NCBI RefSeq assembly: GCF_026626305.1
Contig: NZ_JAPNUE010000001.1
Coordinates: 744,001 to 808,000 of the forward strand
From: Frigidibacter sp. RF13
GTDB taxonomy: Bacteria; Pseudomonadota; Alphaproteobacteria; Rhodobacterales; Rhodobacteraceae
DNA length: 64,000 nt
Direction: 5' to 3'
A program made the position numbers and the translations under genes. The notes beneath the pieces are model-generated. The model had not been told where the DNA came from, did no database searches, and worked only from the letters and a program-made list of their open reading frames with translations. Below are positions 27,742 to 37,581 of this stretch, piece after piece; position 1 is the first letter of the stretch, and the number at the start of each line of letters is the position of its first letter.

Positions 27742-28663
27742 CACGGCCGGAACCCAAGCAAAACCCGTCCGGATGGAGCGGCCCCGCAGCCAGTGGCGCG
27801 ATGTCTGGGATCAGTTCAAGACCCACAAGGGCGCACTGATCGGGATGGCGGTACTGGCCTTTCTCGTGGCCTTTGTGGTGATCGGACCCTTCGTCTGGCA
27901 TGAAGAGAAGCTGACGACCACACAGACCTACCTCAACAAGAACAAGCCGCCCTCGCTGACCTATCCGCTCGGCACCGATCACCTCGGGCGCGATTTCTTC
28001 CTGCGCATGATGGAAGGCGGCCGGGTCTCGATCGCGGTCGGGCTTGTCGCGATGACGATCTCGATCTTCATCGGCACCACGGTCGGTATGCTGTCTGGCT
28101 TTTTCAGGCGGCTGGACGGACCGCTGATGCGGCTGACCGACCTCTTCCTCTCGCTGCCGCTCTTGCCGCTGCTGCTCGTCATGGTGATGCTCTTCCGCGA
28201 CGCGCTGGCGCGGGTCTTCGGGCCCGAGCTTGGGACCTTCGTCCTGATCGTGATCGCGATCGGCGTCACCAGCTGGATGCCCGCCGCACGGATCGTGCGG
28301 GGCGAGGTGCTAGCGCTGAAGGAGCGGGAGTTCGTTCTGGCCGCCCGGTCTTTGGGCACGCCGAACCGGCGGCTGATACTGCGCCATGTGCTGCCCAACG
28401 TCGTCTCGCCGGTGATGGTGGCCGCGACCCTCGACATTGCCAGCGCGATCATCACCGAAAGCGCGCTCTCCTTCCTCGGCCTCGGCTTTCCGCCCGACTT
28501 CCCGACCTGGGGGCGGCTGCTTTTCGACGGGCTGAGCTACATGCAGCAATATCCCGAGCGGGTGATCTGGCCGGGCCTCGCCATCTCGCTCACCGTGCTC
28601 GCCGTGAACTATATCGGCGACGGTCTCAGGGACGCGCTCGACCCCCGCATCCGCGGACGGTAG
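27734..28663 (+). CDS. Dipeptide/oligopeptide ABC transporter permease (DppC type)
   Basis: Second permease, 309 residues with the start at MRDTAGTQAKP (27734); a longer frame lies entirely within dppB and is discarded. A cytoplasmic N-terminus (RSQWRDVWDQFKTHKGALIG) precedes helix 1. YPLGTDHLGRDFFLRMMEGG is the conserved DppC block, the EAA loop is REFVLAARSLGTPNRRLILR followed by HVLPNVVSPV, and ALSFLGLGFPPDFPTWGRLL comes before the last helix. It ends the operon; a GC palindrome lies 43 nt downstream. Confidence 0.95.
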   Translation: MRDTAGTQAKPVRMERPRSQWRDVWDQFKTHKGALIGMAVLAFLVAFVVIGPFVWHEEKLTTTQTYLNKNKPPSLTYPLGTDHLGRDFFLRMMEGGRVSIAVGLVAMTISIFIGTTVGMLSGFFRRLDGPLMRLTDLFLSLPLLPLLLVMVMLFRDALARVFGPELGTFVLIVIAIGVTSWMPAARIVRGEVLALKEREFVLAARSLGTPNRRLILRHVLPNVVSPVMVAATLDIASAIITESALSFLGLGFPPDFPTWGRLLFDGLSYMQQYPERVIWPGLAISLTVLAVNYIGDGLRDALDPRIRGR

Positions 28664-28705
28664 CGGCTCATCCGCGCTGACAGGCGTCTTCGCCGGAAAC
28701 GAGGA

Positions 28706-28721
28706 GCGCCCGCCCGGGCGC
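28706..28721. terminator. Palindrome between convergent dppC-type and DUF3422 genes
   Basis: GCGCCCG-CC-CGGGCGC forms a 7-bp hairpin readable from both strands in the 71-nt gap between convergent genes. No T-run on either side. A bidirectional transcript end is the most economical reading, not proven. Confidence 0.4.
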
Positions 28722-28734
28722 GAGGAGCGGCCCC

Positions 28735-30012
28735 TCAGTGCATCGCCCGCCGAATGCGGCGGACCATCAGCCAGACCGCCCCAAACGTGACCGGCACGAG
28801 CACCGCTGTCAGCGCCGATTTTGGCCAGTGCAGAGCCTCGGCGACCGGCAGAAGCGCATAGGTCGCAAGGCTGACCGCATAATAGCTGATCGCCACCACC
28901 GAGAGGCCCTCGACCGTATGCTGGAGCCTGAGTGCCAGATCAGCGCGGCGGTCCATGCTTTCAAGAAGCTTCTGGTTTTGAGCGGAGCGTTCCACATCGA
29001 CACGGGTCGACAGAAGCTCACCCGCCCGTTCGGCCCGTTCAGCCATCTGTTCCAGCCGATGCTCGGCCGATTTCACCGTCCGCATCGCCGGATCGTAACG
29101 GCGGCGCATGAATTCGCCGAAGGTCTGGCGCCCCATGAAGCGGGTCTCGCGCAGCACGTCGATCCTTTGATTGACGATCGCCTCATAGGCGCCGGTCGCG
29201 CCGAAGCGGAAGGAATGCCTTGTGGCTAGGCTTTCCAGTTCCGCAGACAGTTCCAGGAGCTCGTGCAAGGTTGCCTCCGCCGCCCGGTGATCGTCGGGCA
29301 GCGCCGCAACGACGGACGAAAGTTGCGGATCGAGCGCGTTCAGCCGCCCGGTCAGGTCGCGCGCCCGACCAAGGCCGAGCATCGACATGGCTCGGTAAGT
29401 CTCGATCTCGCAGAGCCGCTGCACAATCCGCCCGACCCGACGCGCGCCGGTGCCGGGGCGCGCGAAGACGGTAAAACGCATCAGCCCCGCCGGGTCGATC
29501 TGGAAATCCCCCGCGATGATCGCGGCCTCATCGAGCACCCAGGAGGCGGCGAGGCTTTCGGGCACGAACCAGTCCTCGAGCTTGGTTACTACCTCGCTCA
29601 TGTCCGCGGGCAGCGGTTCGACCCGGATCAGGACGGCAGCGATGCGCTTTCCGGGCGCCACGCCGAGCCAGTCGGTTGGAAAGACCTCCGACCCCCTCGG
29701 GTCGAACGGCCGCTCGCAGAGGCCCGCGGAAAAGGCCGAATAGGTCACAAACTCTGTATGGCTTTCCCATTTCAGCACATGCCGCCCGATCTCGGCGGAG
29801 TGATGGGTGGCCCCGGGCGCCGGGTGGGCCGCGCCATGGCGGGCGAGAAGCGCGCGCAGGTGCGCCAAATCGCGTTCCCGGTCGCGGTTCGCCGCCTCGA
29901 TCGGTTCCTTCACCGCAAGATAGACGGCCTGACAGGGCACCGTCAGCGACGGGAAGGGCCGCGCATGCAGCTCGTTCACAAGGGCGTAGCGCTGGGGGTG
30001 ATCTTCGATCAT
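28735..30012 (-). CDS. DUF3422 family membrane-anchored protein
   Basis: A 425-residue protein of the DUF3422 family, recognised from the N-terminus HPQRYALVNELHARPFPSLT and from HHSAEIGRHVLKWESHTEFV and ILRV-type strands later. The central part is long and helical (SSVVAALPDDHRAAEATLHE, RSAQNQKLLESMDRRADLAL), probably coiled coil. The C-terminus holds two hydrophobic segments, about 360-382 (VEGLSVVAISYYAVSLATY) and 395-415, ending in a basic tail RRIRRAMH. The start at MIEDHPQRY is chosen because GGAGA lies upstream and the family begins there; the frame extends to 30114. Function is unknown in the family as far as I know. It is likely attached to the inner membrane by its C-terminus. Confidence 0.85.
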   Translation of the reverse strand: MIEDHPQRYALVNELHARPFPSLTVPCQAVYLAVKEPIEAANRDRERDLAHLRALLARHGAAHPAPGATHHSAEIGRHVLKWESHTEFVTYSAFSAGLCERPFDPRGSEVFPTDWLGVAPGKRIAAVLIRVEPLPADMSEVVTKLEDWFVPESLAASWVLDEAAIIAGDFQIDPAGLMRFTVFARPGTGARRVGRIVQRLCEIETYRAMSMLGLGRARDLTGRLNALDPQLSSVVAALPDDHRAAEATLHELLELSAELESLATRHSFRFGATGAYEAIVNQRIDVLRETRFMGRQTFGEFMRRRYDPAMRTVKSAEHRLEQMAERAERAGELLSTRVDVERSAQNQKLLESMDRRADLALRLQHTVEGLSVVAISYYAVSLATYALLPVAEALHWPKSALTAVLVPVTFGAVWLMVRRIRRAMH

Positions 30013-30169
30013 CGCTTGGGGTCTCCGTCGCGCGACCATAGCGCTCGCGCTCGGGAAAACAGCCCGCAGCAAGGCGCGACGCGGGCACACGGCGGTATAC
30101 TTGCAAATCTGCAACGGGTCAGCGCTACCGGAATGTCAAGCCGAGGCTTTCCTGTGCAATCTCTGCCGG

Positions 30170-31078
30170 TCAGCCCAGTTTTTCAGCGAAGAAGTCAAGG
30201 GTTCTCGCCCAAGCGAGTTCCGCCGCCGCCTGATCGTATCGCGGCGTCGTATCGTTGTGGAAGCCGTGGTTCACGCCCTCGTAGACATAGGCAGTGTAGC
30301 GCTTGCCGTGCGCCTTCAGCGCCGCTTCATAGTCCGGCCAGCCTGCGTTGATGCGTTCATCGAGGCCCGCGTAATGCAGAAGCAGCGGTGTCTCGATCTT
30401 CGGCACGTCATCTGTCGCGGGCTGGCGGCCGTAGAAGGGGACCGAGGCCGCGAGGTCGGGATAGGCGACCGCCAGCGCATTGCAGACCCCGCCACCGTAG
30501 CAGAAGCCCACCGCGCCGACCTTGCCGGTCGAACCGTCATGGCCGCGCAGGAACTCGAAGGCGGCGAAGAAATCGGCCATCAGTTTCGCCGGGTCGAGTG
30601 TCGATTGCATCTCGCGACCCTGATCGTCATTGCCGGGATAGCCGCCGAGCAGCGAGAGCCCATCGGGACCGAAGGCGAGGTAACCCGCCTTGGCAGTTCG
30701 GCGCACCACATCCTCGATATAGGGATTGAGGCCGCGGTTCTCGTGCACGACCAGAACGGCAGGCAGTTTGCCGGTTGCACCTGCGGGTTTCGCCATCAGC
30801 CCGCTGATCCGGCCGTTGCCCTCGGGGCTGTCATATTCGGCACGTGCGGTCTCGATTGCCGGATCGTCGGGGGCGACCTGCGCCGCCAGCGCGTAATTGG
30901 GCTGCAATTGGGCAAGGATCGCCGCCCCCGTCACCCCGGCGGCCGCATATTTGCCCGCCTGTTCGATGAAGGCGCGCTTGGTCATACGACCATGCACATA
31001 GCCTTCAAAAATCTCCAGGATACGCGGGTCGAAGTCCTTGGCGCTTTTGCGTGCGCCTGGGCGATCCGGTCTGTTCAT
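30170..31078 (-). CDS. Dienelactone hydrolase family protein
   Basis: An alpha/beta hydrolase of 302 residues, YghX-like. The nucleophile is Cys in [16 protein letters not shown], the acid Asp in [15 protein letters not shown], and the base His in [16 protein letters not shown]; this Cys-Asp-His triad is the dienelactone hydrolase type. Residues about 31-65 ([20 protein letters not shown]) look like an uncleaved or Tat-like hydrophobic segment, also present in YghX-type members. GGGAGGA precedes the ATG at 31076-31078 by 4 nt, so I trimmed the frame that opens at 31141, since it runs into the pnt terminator. No aromatic-ring-cleavage genes are nearby, so the natural ester or lactone substrate is unknown. 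Confidence 0.88.
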   Translation of the reverse strand: MNRPDRPGARKSAKDFDPRILEIFEGYVHGRMTKRAFIEQAGKYAAAGVTGAAILAQLQPNYALAAQVAPDDPAIETARAEYDSPEGNGRISGLMAKPAGATGKLPAVLVVHENRGLNPYIEDVVRRTAKAGYLAFGPDGLSLLGGYPGNDDQGREMQSTLDPAKLMADFFAAFEFLRGHDGSTGKVGAVGFCYGGGVCNALAVAYPDLAASVPFYGRQPATDDVPKIETPLLLHYAGLDERINAGWPDYEAALKAHGKRYTAYVYEGVNHGFHNDTTPRYDQAAAELAWARTLDFFAEKLG

Positions 31079-31139
31079 CACATCCTCCCTCAGCAGCGAA
31101 GCCGGAAGGATAGCGCAGAACCGGGATACGGCGGCGCAC

Positions 31140-31172
31140 AAAAAAGTGACCCCGCCGTATCGGGCGGGGTCT
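31140..31172 (-). terminator. Rho-independent terminator of pntAB
   Basis: On the minus strand, 25 nt after the pntB stop: a 9-bp stem GACCCCGCC / GGCGGGGTC with a 6-nt loop (31149-31172), then AC and a run of seven T residues (31140-31146). This is the clearest intrinsic terminator in the window. Confidence 0.9.
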
Positions 31173-31196
31173 CGCTTGTTTCATTTGGAGAGTGGG

Positions 31197-32630
31197 TCAG
31201 TCGATCATCGGCAGCAGGCTGTCGAGGCTCTTCTTCGCGTCGCCGTAGAACATCCGCGTGTTGTCCTTGTAGAAGAGCGGGTTCTCGATCCCGGAATAGC
31301 CGGTCCCCTGCCCGCGCTTCGAGACGAACACCTGTTTGGCCTTCCAGCATTCCAGCACCGGCATCCCGGCGATGGGGCTGTTGGGGTCCTCCTGCGCCGC
31401 CGGGTTCACGATGTCGTTCGAGCCGATAACGATGGCCACGTCGGTTTCCGGGAAGTCCTCGTTGATCTCGTCCATTTCCAGAACGATGTCGTAAGGCACC
31501 TTGGCCTCGGCGAGCAACACGTTCATGTGGCCGGGCAGGCGCCCGGCGACCGGGTGGATGGCGAAACGGACGTTCTTGCCCTTGGCCCGTAGCTTGCGGG
31601 TCAGTTCGCTGACCGACTGTTGGGCCTGCGCCACCGCCATGCCGTAGCCCGGGATGATGATCACGCTATCGGCCTCATTCAACGCCGCCGCCACGCCCTC
31701 GGCGTCGATGGCGATCTGTTCGCCCGTCACTTCCATCTGCGGGCCGGTGGTATTGCCGAAACCGCCCAGAATCACGCTGATGAACGAGCGGTTCATCGCC
31801 TTGCACATGATGTAGCTGAGGATCGCACCCGAGGAACCAACCAGCGCGCCGACGACGATCAGAAGGTCATTGGACAGCGAGAAGCCGATCGCCGCCGCCG
31901 CCCAGCCGGAATAGCTGTTCAGCATCGAGACGACGACCGGCATGTCCGCGCCGCCGATCCCCATGATCAGGTGATAGCCGATGAAAAGCGCCGCAAGCGT
32001 CATCAGGACCAGGGGCAGAATGCCGCCGGTACTGAAGTACCAAAAGAGGCAAACGACAGAGAGAACCGCCGCGACGATGTTCAGAAGATGCCCGCCCGGC
32101 AGCTTTTTCGCCTTGCCGTCAACCTTGCCCGCAAGCTTGCCGTAGGCGATGACCGAGCCGGTGAACGTCACCGCCCCGATGAAGATGCCGAGGAACAGCT
32201 CGACCCTGAGGATCGACAGTTCAACCGGAGCCTTGTGCGCAAGAACCGCGCCGAAACCGGTGAGCGCGGCGCGGGCAGTCTCGTCCAGACCGCTAACATG
32301 GGCGGCCTCCAGATGGGCGTTGTAGCCGATGAAGACGGCAGCGAGGCCGACGAGCGAGTGCATCGCCGCCACAAGCTGCGGCATCTCGGTCATCTGGACG
32401 CGCTGCGCGACGATCCAGCCGAGGATGCCGCCGCCCGCCACCAAGAGAAGCGACAGCCACCAGAGGCCGGCACCGGGCCCGTAGAGTGTGGCGAGGACGG
32501 CGAGCGCCATCCCGGCGATCCCGTACCAGACCGCACGCTTGGCGCTTTCCTGCCCGGAGAGGCCGCCGAGCGAGAGGATGAAGAGAACCGCCGCGACAAC
32601 ATAGGCGGAGGTTGTGAAACCATAATCCAT
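31197..32630 (-). CDS. pntB: NAD(P) transhydrogenase subunit beta
   Basis: Membrane and NADP(H)-binding subunit of the proton-translocating transhydrogenase, 477 residues. The N-terminal two thirds (domain II) has eight or nine helices, beginning [20 protein letters not shown]. The C-terminal domain III binds NADP(H) with [40 protein letters not shown] and [20 protein letters not shown]. The enzyme uses the proton gradient to make NADPH from NADH. It lies 13 nt after pntA and ends in a strong terminator. Length and motifs are complete. Confidence 0.97.
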   Translation of the reverse strand: MDYGFTTSAYVVAAVLFILSLGGLSGQESAKRAVWYGIAGMALAVLATLYGPGAGLWWLSLLLVAGGGILGWIVAQRVQMTEMPQLVAAMHSLVGLAAVFIGYNAHLEAAHVSGLDETARAALTGFGAVLAHKAPVELSILRVELFLGIFIGAVTFTGSVIAYGKLAGKVDGKAKKLPGGHLLNIVAAVLSVVCLFWYFSTGGILPLVLMTLAALFIGYHLIMGIGGADMPVVVSMLNSYSGWAAAAIGFSLSNDLLIVVGALVGSSGAILSYIMCKAMNRSFISVILGGFGNTTGPQMEVTGEQIAIDAEGVAAALNEADSVIIIPGYGMAVAQAQQSVSELTRKLRAKGKNVRFAIHPVAGRLPGHMNVLLAEAKVPYDIVLEMDEINEDFPETDVAIVIGSNDIVNPAAQEDPNSPIAGMPVLECWKAKQVFVSKRGQGTGYSGIENPLFYKDNTRMFYGDAKKSLDSLLPMID

Positions 32631-32643
32631 TCAGCGTGCCCCC

Positions 32644-34218
32644 TTACGACTTCTGGAACATGGCGAGCATGCGCCGGGTGACCATGAAGCCGCCGAAAAT
32701 GTTGATCCCGGCCATGAAGACCGAGAGCGCGGCCAGAAGGATCACCAGGAACGACCCCGATCCGATCTGCATGAGCGCGCCCAGGATGATGATCGACGAG
32801 ATCGCGTTCGTGACCGCCATCAAGGGCGTGTGCAGCGAATGCGAGACGTTCCAGATGACCTGGAAGCCCACGAAGACGGAAAGCACGAAGACGATGAAGT
32901 GCGACATGAAGCTTGCGGGCGCATAAAGCCCCGCCAGCAGCATCAGCGCGCCGCCTACCGCCAGTAGTGTCACCTGGCTGCGGGTCTGGGCCTTGAAGGC
33001 GGCCACTTCCTGCGCGCGGCGTTCTTCCGGCGTCAGCTCCTTGGCCTTCTCCTTGGGCTTCGCGGCAGCAATCGCCTGGATCTTCGGCGGCGGCGGCGGG
33101 AAGGTGATCTCGCCCTTGTGCGTCACCGTCGCGCCCCGGATCACGTCATCTTCCATATTGTGGTTCACGACCCCGTCCTTGGCGGGCGTGAGGTCTGTCA
33201 TCATATGGCGGATGTTCGTCGAATAGAGGGTCGATGCCTGCGCCGCCATGCGGCTGGGGAAATCGGTATAACCGACGATGGTCACGCCGTTCGGCGTCAC
33301 GATCTTTTCGTCCTTCACCGTCAGCTCGCAGTTGCCACCGCGTTCGGCGGCGAGGTCGACGATGACGGAACCGGGCTTCATCGCCTCGACCATGTCCTTG
33401 GTCCACAGAACCGGCGCGTCGCGGCCCGGGATGAGCGCTGTCGAGATGACGATATCCATCTCGGGCGCCAGTTCGCGGAACTTCTTCAGCTGCGCTTCGC
33501 GGAACTCAGGGCTTGAAGGCGCGGCATAACCGCCGGTGGCGGCGCCGTCCTGTGTCTGCTCGGCGAAGTCGAGATAGACGAACTCCGCGCCCATCGATTC
33601 GATCTGTTCGGCCACTTCGGGGCGGACGTCGAACGCATAGGTGATGGCGCCTAGGCTCGTGGACGTGCCGATAGCGGCAAGCCCGGCGACACCCGCGCCA
33701 ATGATCAGCACCTTTGCGGGCGGCACCTTGCCCGCCGCCGTCACCTGACCGGTGAAGAAGCGACCGAAATTGTTCCCTGCCTCGATCACCGCGCGGTAGC
33801 CCGCGATATTGGCCATGGACGACAGCGCGTCCATCTTCTGCGCCCGGCTGATGCGCGGCACCATGTCCATGGCGATGACCGTGGCACCTTGCTTGTTCGC
33901 AAGTTCCAGCAGGTCCTTGCTCTGCGCCGGATAGAAGAAAGAAATCAGCGTTTGCCCCTCGGCCAGCCGCTTGGCCTCAGATTCGGTCGGCGGCCGCACC
34001 TTGGCCACCACATCGACTGCCTTGAACAGCGCGGCCGCGGTCTTGACGACCGTCACGCCCGCCGCCTCATAGGCCGCGTCCGAGAAACCGGCGGCCTGCC
34101 CGGCTCCGCTCTCGACATAGCATTCGTGACCAAGCTTCTTCAATTGCAAGGCAGACTCGGGCGTCATCGCCACCCGGTTCTCGCCCGCGAAAATCTCTTT
34201 CGGTGCGCCGATCTTCAC
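32644..34218 (-). CDS. pntA: NAD(P) transhydrogenase subunit alpha (single-chain, GTG start)
   Basis: NAD(H)-binding subunit, 524 residues. Domain I resembles alanine dehydrogenase: [20 protein letters not shown] at the start, [20 protein letters not shown] as the NAD fold and [20 protein letters not shown]. The C-terminal part, after a proline-rich linker (PPPPPKIQA), has four hydrophobic segments of domain IIa. So this organism has the fused form, not the split PntAA/PntAB found in some alphaproteobacteria. The start codon is GTG (34216-34218) with GGGAGG 5 nt upstream. A palindromic operator candidate lies just upstream. Confidence 0.97.
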   Translation of the reverse strand: MKIGAPKEIFAGENRVAMTPESALQLKKLGHECYVESGAGQAAGFSDAAYEAAGVTVVKTAAALFKAVDVVAKVRPPTESEAKRLAEGQTLISFFYPAQSKDLLELANKQGATVIAMDMVPRISRAQKMDALSSMANIAGYRAVIEAGNNFGRFFTGQVTAAGKVPPAKVLIIGAGVAGLAAIGTSTSLGAITYAFDVRPEVAEQIESMGAEFVYLDFAEQTQDGAATGGYAAPSSPEFREAQLKKFRELAPEMDIVISTALIPGRDAPVLWTKDMVEAMKPGSVIVDLAAERGGNCELTVKDEKIVTPNGVTIVGYTDFPSRMAAQASTLYSTNIRHMMTDLTPAKDGVVNHNMEDDVIRGATVTHKGEITFPPPPPKIQAIAAAKPKEKAKELTPEERRAQEVAAFKAQTRSQVTLLAVGGALMLLAGLYAPASFMSHFIVFVLSVFVGFQVIWNVSHSLHTPLMAVTNAISSIIILGALMQIGSGSFLVILLAALSVFMAGINIFGGFMVTRRMLAMFQKS

Positions 34219-34236
34219 CCCGTCCCTCCCGTATTA

Positions 34237-34254
34237 TTTTACCATTTGGTAAAA
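34237..34254. promoter_or_regulatory. Palindromic operator candidate upstream of pntA
   Basis: Inverted repeat TTTTACCA-TT-TGGTAAAA, 8-bp arms, located 19-36 nt before the pntA start in an AT-rich stretch that should also hold the promoter. The half-site TTTGGTAAAA recurs at 37861-37870, directly before the RTX gene. The regulator is not identified. Confidence 0.6.
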
Positions 34255-34330
34255 ATATGCGCGACTACGCACGGCAAAGCAAGAATCTTTCTCGCCTCGC
34301 TGCGTTGCGGCAATATACGGGAACCTGCGC

Positions 34331-34774
34331 CTAAATCCAGCGCCGGGTTGCCTCCTGATAGCGGAAATAATCCTCGCCGAACACGCGCGCCAGCCGCGCC
34401 TCTTCGGGTTCGATGAAACGCCGTGATATCAAGCGCATGAAGGACGGCACCAGCGGCAGCGCGATCCACGCGCCCCAACTGATGAAGAGCCCGGTCAGAA
34501 AGACCGCGTCGGCGAGATAGATCGGATTGCGGCTCAGGCTGAAGAGGCCACGCGTCACCAGACGGGTCGGGTTCCTGTGGGGAATCACCGTCGTTCCGGC
34601 CTGCATCATCTGCAGCGCGGCCAGGACGAACATCGCCAGCGCGGCGATCACCAACAGCGCGCCGAGTTGCGGCGCGAAGGGCAGATGCAGCGGCAGGACA
34701 GAGCCAAGCGCACCGCCCAGCATCGCGAAGCCGGCAAGCCAGACAGGCGGATAATCCACTTCACGCGAAATCAT
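34331..34774 (-). CDS. PEMT/ICMT-family membrane methyltransferase
   Basis: A 147-residue membrane protein of the phosphatidylethanolamine / isoprenylcysteine methyltransferase type. Three to four hydrophobic segments occur at about 12-30, 37-58, 86-115 and GAWIALPLVPSFM. The family's SAM-binding C-terminal half is recognisable: TRGLFSLSRNPIYLADAVFL and EPEEARLARVFGEDYFRYQ followed by RRWI. The methyl acceptor cannot be predicted. It sits between pntA and kynU, which point away from each other, so it probably has its own promoter. The start ATG is at 34772-34774, before a 137-nt region shared divergently with kynU. Confidence 0.82.
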   Translation of the reverse strand: MISREVDYPPVWLAGFAMLGGALGSVLPLHLPFAPQLGALLVIAALAMFVLAALQMMQAGTTVIPHRNPTRLVTRGLFSLSRNPIYLADAVFLTGLFISWGAWIALPLVPSFMRLISRRFIEPEEARLARVFGEDYFRYQEATRRWI

Positions 34775-34911
34775 TCAGTCACTCCGGTTCGCGCGACATT
34801 TGTGCCGCGAGATTCCGGCAAGTCCTTGGCGCAGGCAAGGAAAAAGCTGGAAAACGAACCCGAACTATTTTAAACATGAAATAAATCCCGACAGGAGCGC
34901 ACAGGATCGTC

Positions 34912-36108
34912 ATGACCACCGATTTCGCCGCCACCCGCGCCGCCTTTGCCCTGCCGGAGGGCGTGATCTATCTGGACGGCAACTCGCTCGGCCCCCTGCC
35001 CCGCGCGGCAGCCGCGCGCCTGACCCATGCGGCCGAAAAGGAATGGGGCGAGATGCTGATCACCGGCTGGAACAGGGCCGGATGGATGGACCTTCCACAA
35101 TCGCTCGGTGACCGGATCGGGCGGTTGATCGGGGCGCCGAAGGGGACGGTGGTGCTGGGTGATACCCTGTCGATCAAGGTCTATCAGGCGCTCGCCTCCG
35201 CGCTGGAGCTGAACCCCGGCCGTAGGGTGATCCTGTCCGACACCGGCAATTTCCCGTCCGACCTTTACATGGCAGACGGGCTCGCCCGCACGCTCGGGCA
35301 GGGCTATGCCTTGCGGACCGTGGCACCGGAAGAGGTCGAGGCGGCGATCTCCCCGGACATTGCGGTCCTGATGTTGACCGAGGTCGATTACCGCACGGGC
35401 CGCAAGCACGACATGGCCCGGCTGATCGCCAAGGCGCACGATGTGGGTGCGCTTATGGTCTGGGACCTCGCACATTCGGCGGGCGCAATCCCGGTCGACG
35501 TCAGCGGCGCGGATGCCGATTTCGCGGTGGGTTGCACGTACAAATATCTCAATTCCGGCCCCGGTGGCCCGGCCTTCATCTATGTCGCCCCCCGGCTCGC
35601 TGACCGGGTCCGCCCGGCGCTGTCGGGTTGGCTGGGCCATGAGGCGCCTTTTGCCTTTGACCTTGACTACCGGCCGGGATCGGGGATCGAGCGGATGCGG
35701 GTCGGCACGCCGCCGATCCTGCAGATGCGGGCGCTGGAAGCGTCGATGGATATCTGGGACCAGGCCGAGATGGCCGATGTCCGCGCCTGTTCGATCGACC
35801 TGACCGAGGCGTTCATCAGGGGGGTCGAGGCCAGCTGCCCCGACCTGACACTCGCCTCGCCCCGCAACCCTGACGAGCGCGGCAGCCAGGTCAGCTTCCG
35901 GCATCCCGAAGGCTACGCGATCATGCAGGCGCTGATCGCCCGGGGCGTCATCGGCGATTTCCGCGCGCCCGACATCCTGCGTTTCGGCTTCACGCCGCTA
36001 TACACGACGATGGCGGATGTGGAGGGCGCGGTGGCGATCCTGTCCGAGATCATGACCGGCTCGCTTTGGGACCGGCCTGAGTACAAGACCCGGGCGAAGG
36101 TAACATGA
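34912..36108 (+). CDS. kynU: Kynureninase
   Basis: A PLP enzyme that cleaves kynurenine to anthranilate and alanine; 398 residues. VIYLDGNSLGPLPRAAAARL is the family N-terminus, LSDTGNFPSDLYMADGL and WDLAHSAGAIPVDVSGADAD supply cofactor contacts, and CTYKYLNSGPGGPAF carries the Schiff-base lysine K211. IERMRVGTPPILQMRALEAS is also characteristic. The gene starts an operon with a GNAT enzyme and tryptophan 2,3-dioxygenase, the first step of the same pathway. The middle enzyme, kynurenine formamidase (kynB), is not in this window. Confidence 0.97.
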   Translation: MTTDFAATRAAFALPEGVIYLDGNSLGPLPRAAAARLTHAAEKEWGEMLITGWNRAGWMDLPQSLGDRIGRLIGAPKGTVVLGDTLSIKVYQALASALELNPGRRVILSDTGNFPSDLYMADGLARTLGQGYALRTVAPEEVEAAISPDIAVLMLTEVDYRTGRKHDMARLIAKAHDVGALMVWDLAHSAGAIPVDVSGADADFAVGCTYKYLNSGPGGPAFIYVAPRLADRVRPALSGWLGHEAPFAFDLDYRPGSGIERMRVGTPPILQMRALEASMDIWDQAEMADVRACSIDLTEAFIRGVEASCPDLTLASPRNPDERGSQVSFRHPEGYAIMQALIARGVIGDFRAPDILRFGFTPLYTTMADVEGAVAILSEIMTGSLWDRPEYKTRAKVT

Positions 36109-36590
36109 CACTGACGATCCGCCCTTACCGGCCCGAAGACCGCGCAGCCGCCGCCCATATCTTCTACCGCGCGGTACGCGAGGGGGCGGCGGATCACTAT
36201 GACGCAGACCAGCGCGCCGCTTGGGCGCCTTCGCCTGAGCCAGACTACGCCTCTCCGAGCAAGTTGGAGCGTCAGTGGTGCTGGATTGCCGAGCGCGACG
36301 GCGCGCCCGTTGGCTTCATGTCTTTGGAGCGTGACGGCTATCTCGACATGGCCTTCGTCCTGCCCGAGGAAATGGGGCGCGGCACCGCACGCGCGCTCTA
36401 TGCGGCGCTGATCGAACGGGCACGGGCCGAGGGCCTGCGGCGCCTGTGGGTAACGGGCAGCCACCTCGCGCGGCGGTTCTTCCTTGCCCGCGACTGGCGC
36501 GTGGTCTGGATGGAAAATCTCCATGCGGACGGTCAGGTCTATCAGGTCTTCCGGATGGTTGTTGATCTGGACGGGCCGAACGATGATTGA
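36105..36590 (+). CDS. GNAT family N-acetyltransferase in the kyn operon
   Basis: A 161-residue acetyl-CoA-dependent acyltransferase. TIRPYRPEDRAAAAHIFYRA opens the fold, GAPVGFMSLERDGYLDMAFV gives strands 3-4, and LPEEMGRGTARALYAALIER is the acetyl-CoA pyrophosphate loop. FFLARDWRVVWMENL matches the end of the fold. It overlaps kynU by 4 nt (ATGA), so its product is made with kynureninase. Its acceptor may be a kynurenine-pathway amine or something unrelated. Not seen in the pathway as I know it. Confidence 0.85.
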   Translation: MTLTIRPYRPEDRAAAAHIFYRAVREGAADHYDADQRAAWAPSPEPDYASPSKLERQWCWIAERDGAPVGFMSLERDGYLDMAFVLPEEMGRGTARALYAALIERARAEGLRRLWVTGSHLARRFFLARDWRVVWMENLHADGQVYQVFRMVVDLDGPNDD

Positions 36591-36693
36591 CCGGCCCTTC
36601 ACCCGCGAGCCGTACCTGGCCCGCCCCGGCGCCTGGGCCTGCCTCTGGCGCAGCATGGGCGTGAAGGCCGCCGTTGCCGCCCGTCTGCACTGA
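36583..36693 (+). CDS. Possible 36-residue ORF between the GNAT gene and kynA
   Basis: An ATG at 36583, overlapping the GNAT stop by 8 nt, opens a 36-codon frame (MIDRPFTREPYLARPGAWAC... ending AARLH) that stops 51 nt before kynA. The arrangement is that of a coupled gene and the codons are GC-rich, but no family is recognised and GC-rich DNA makes such frames by chance. It could be a genuine small protein, or a device that passes ribosomes towards kynA. Confidence 0.25.
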   Translation: MIDRPFTREPYLARPGAWACLWRSMGVKAAVAARLH

Positions 36694-36744
36694 GCTGAGG
36701 CCCCGGGCGGTGACGCCCGTTTCACCTTTGCAACGGAGACACAG

Positions 36745-37581
36745 ATGACCAACAGCTACGATCCCTCGTCCGAAGGCGCGCAAATGTCGTTCGACGGCCG
36801 CATGTCCTATGGCGACTACCTCGCGCTTGACCGCATCCTGACCGCGCAGAAACCGCTCAGCGCCGCGCATGACGAGATGCTCTTCATCATCCAGCACCAG
36901 ACATCGGAACTCTGGATGAAGCTCGCGCTGCACGAGATCGGCGCCGCGCGCGCCTCGATCCTCTCTGGCGCGCTGGAACCCGCCTTCAAGATGCTTGCCC
37001 GTGTCGCGCGGATCATGGAACAGCTCAATTCCGCCTGGGATGTGCTCAGGACCATGACGCCGTCCGACTACACGACCTTCCGCGAAAGCCTCGGACAGTC
37101 CTCGGGCTTCCAGTCCTGGCAATATAGACTGATCGAATTCGCCGCCGGCAACCGCAATGCGGCGATGCTGCAACCCCATGCCCATCGCCCGGACGTGAGC
37201 GAGCGGCTGAAGGCGGAACTGGCACGCCCTTCGATCTATGACGCGGCACTACTGGCGTTGAACCGTGCGGGCATCGACGTTCCCGAAGACATCTTGAACC
37301 GCGACGTGAGCCTGCCCTGGGTCGCCGACGACAGGGTCGAGGCCGCCTGGGCAAAGGTCTATGCCGACCCTGCGCGCCACTGGACACTCTACGATCTGGC
37401 CGAAAAGCTCGTCGATTTCGAGGATTACTTTCGCCGCTGGCGCTTCAACCATGTCACCACGGTCGAGCGCGTCATCGGCTTAAAACGTGGCACCGGCGGC
37501 ACGCAGGGCGTAAGCTATCTGAAGCGAATGCTTGAGGTCGAACTCTTCCCCGAGCTGTGGCGCGTCCGCACAGCGCTCTAG
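36745..37581 (+). CDS. kynA: Tryptophan 2,3-dioxygenase
   Basis: A haem enzyme that opens the indole ring of tryptophan to N-formylkynurenine; 278 residues, the usual bacterial length. [20 protein letters not shown] and [20 protein letters not shown] contain the substrate-binding His and the Tyr/Phe pocket residues. [20 protein letters not shown] is the most conserved family block. [20 protein letters not shown] bears the proximal haem His, followed by [19 protein letters not shown] stands 6 nt before the ATG. It closes the kynU-GNAT-kynA operon; no intrinsic terminator is visible behind it. Confidence 0.97.
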   Translation: MTNSYDPSSEGAQMSFDGRMSYGDYLALDRILTAQKPLSAAHDEMLFIIQHQTSELWMKLALHEIGAARASILSGALEPAFKMLARVARIMEQLNSAWDVLRTMTPSDYTTFRESLGQSSGFQSWQYRLIEFAAGNRNAAMLQPHAHRPDVSERLKAELARPSIYDAALLALNRAGIDVPEDILNRDVSLPWVADDRVEAAWAKVYADPARHWTLYDLAEKLVDFEDYFRRWRFNHVTTVERVIGLKRGTGGTQGVSYLKRMLEVELFPELWRVRTAL

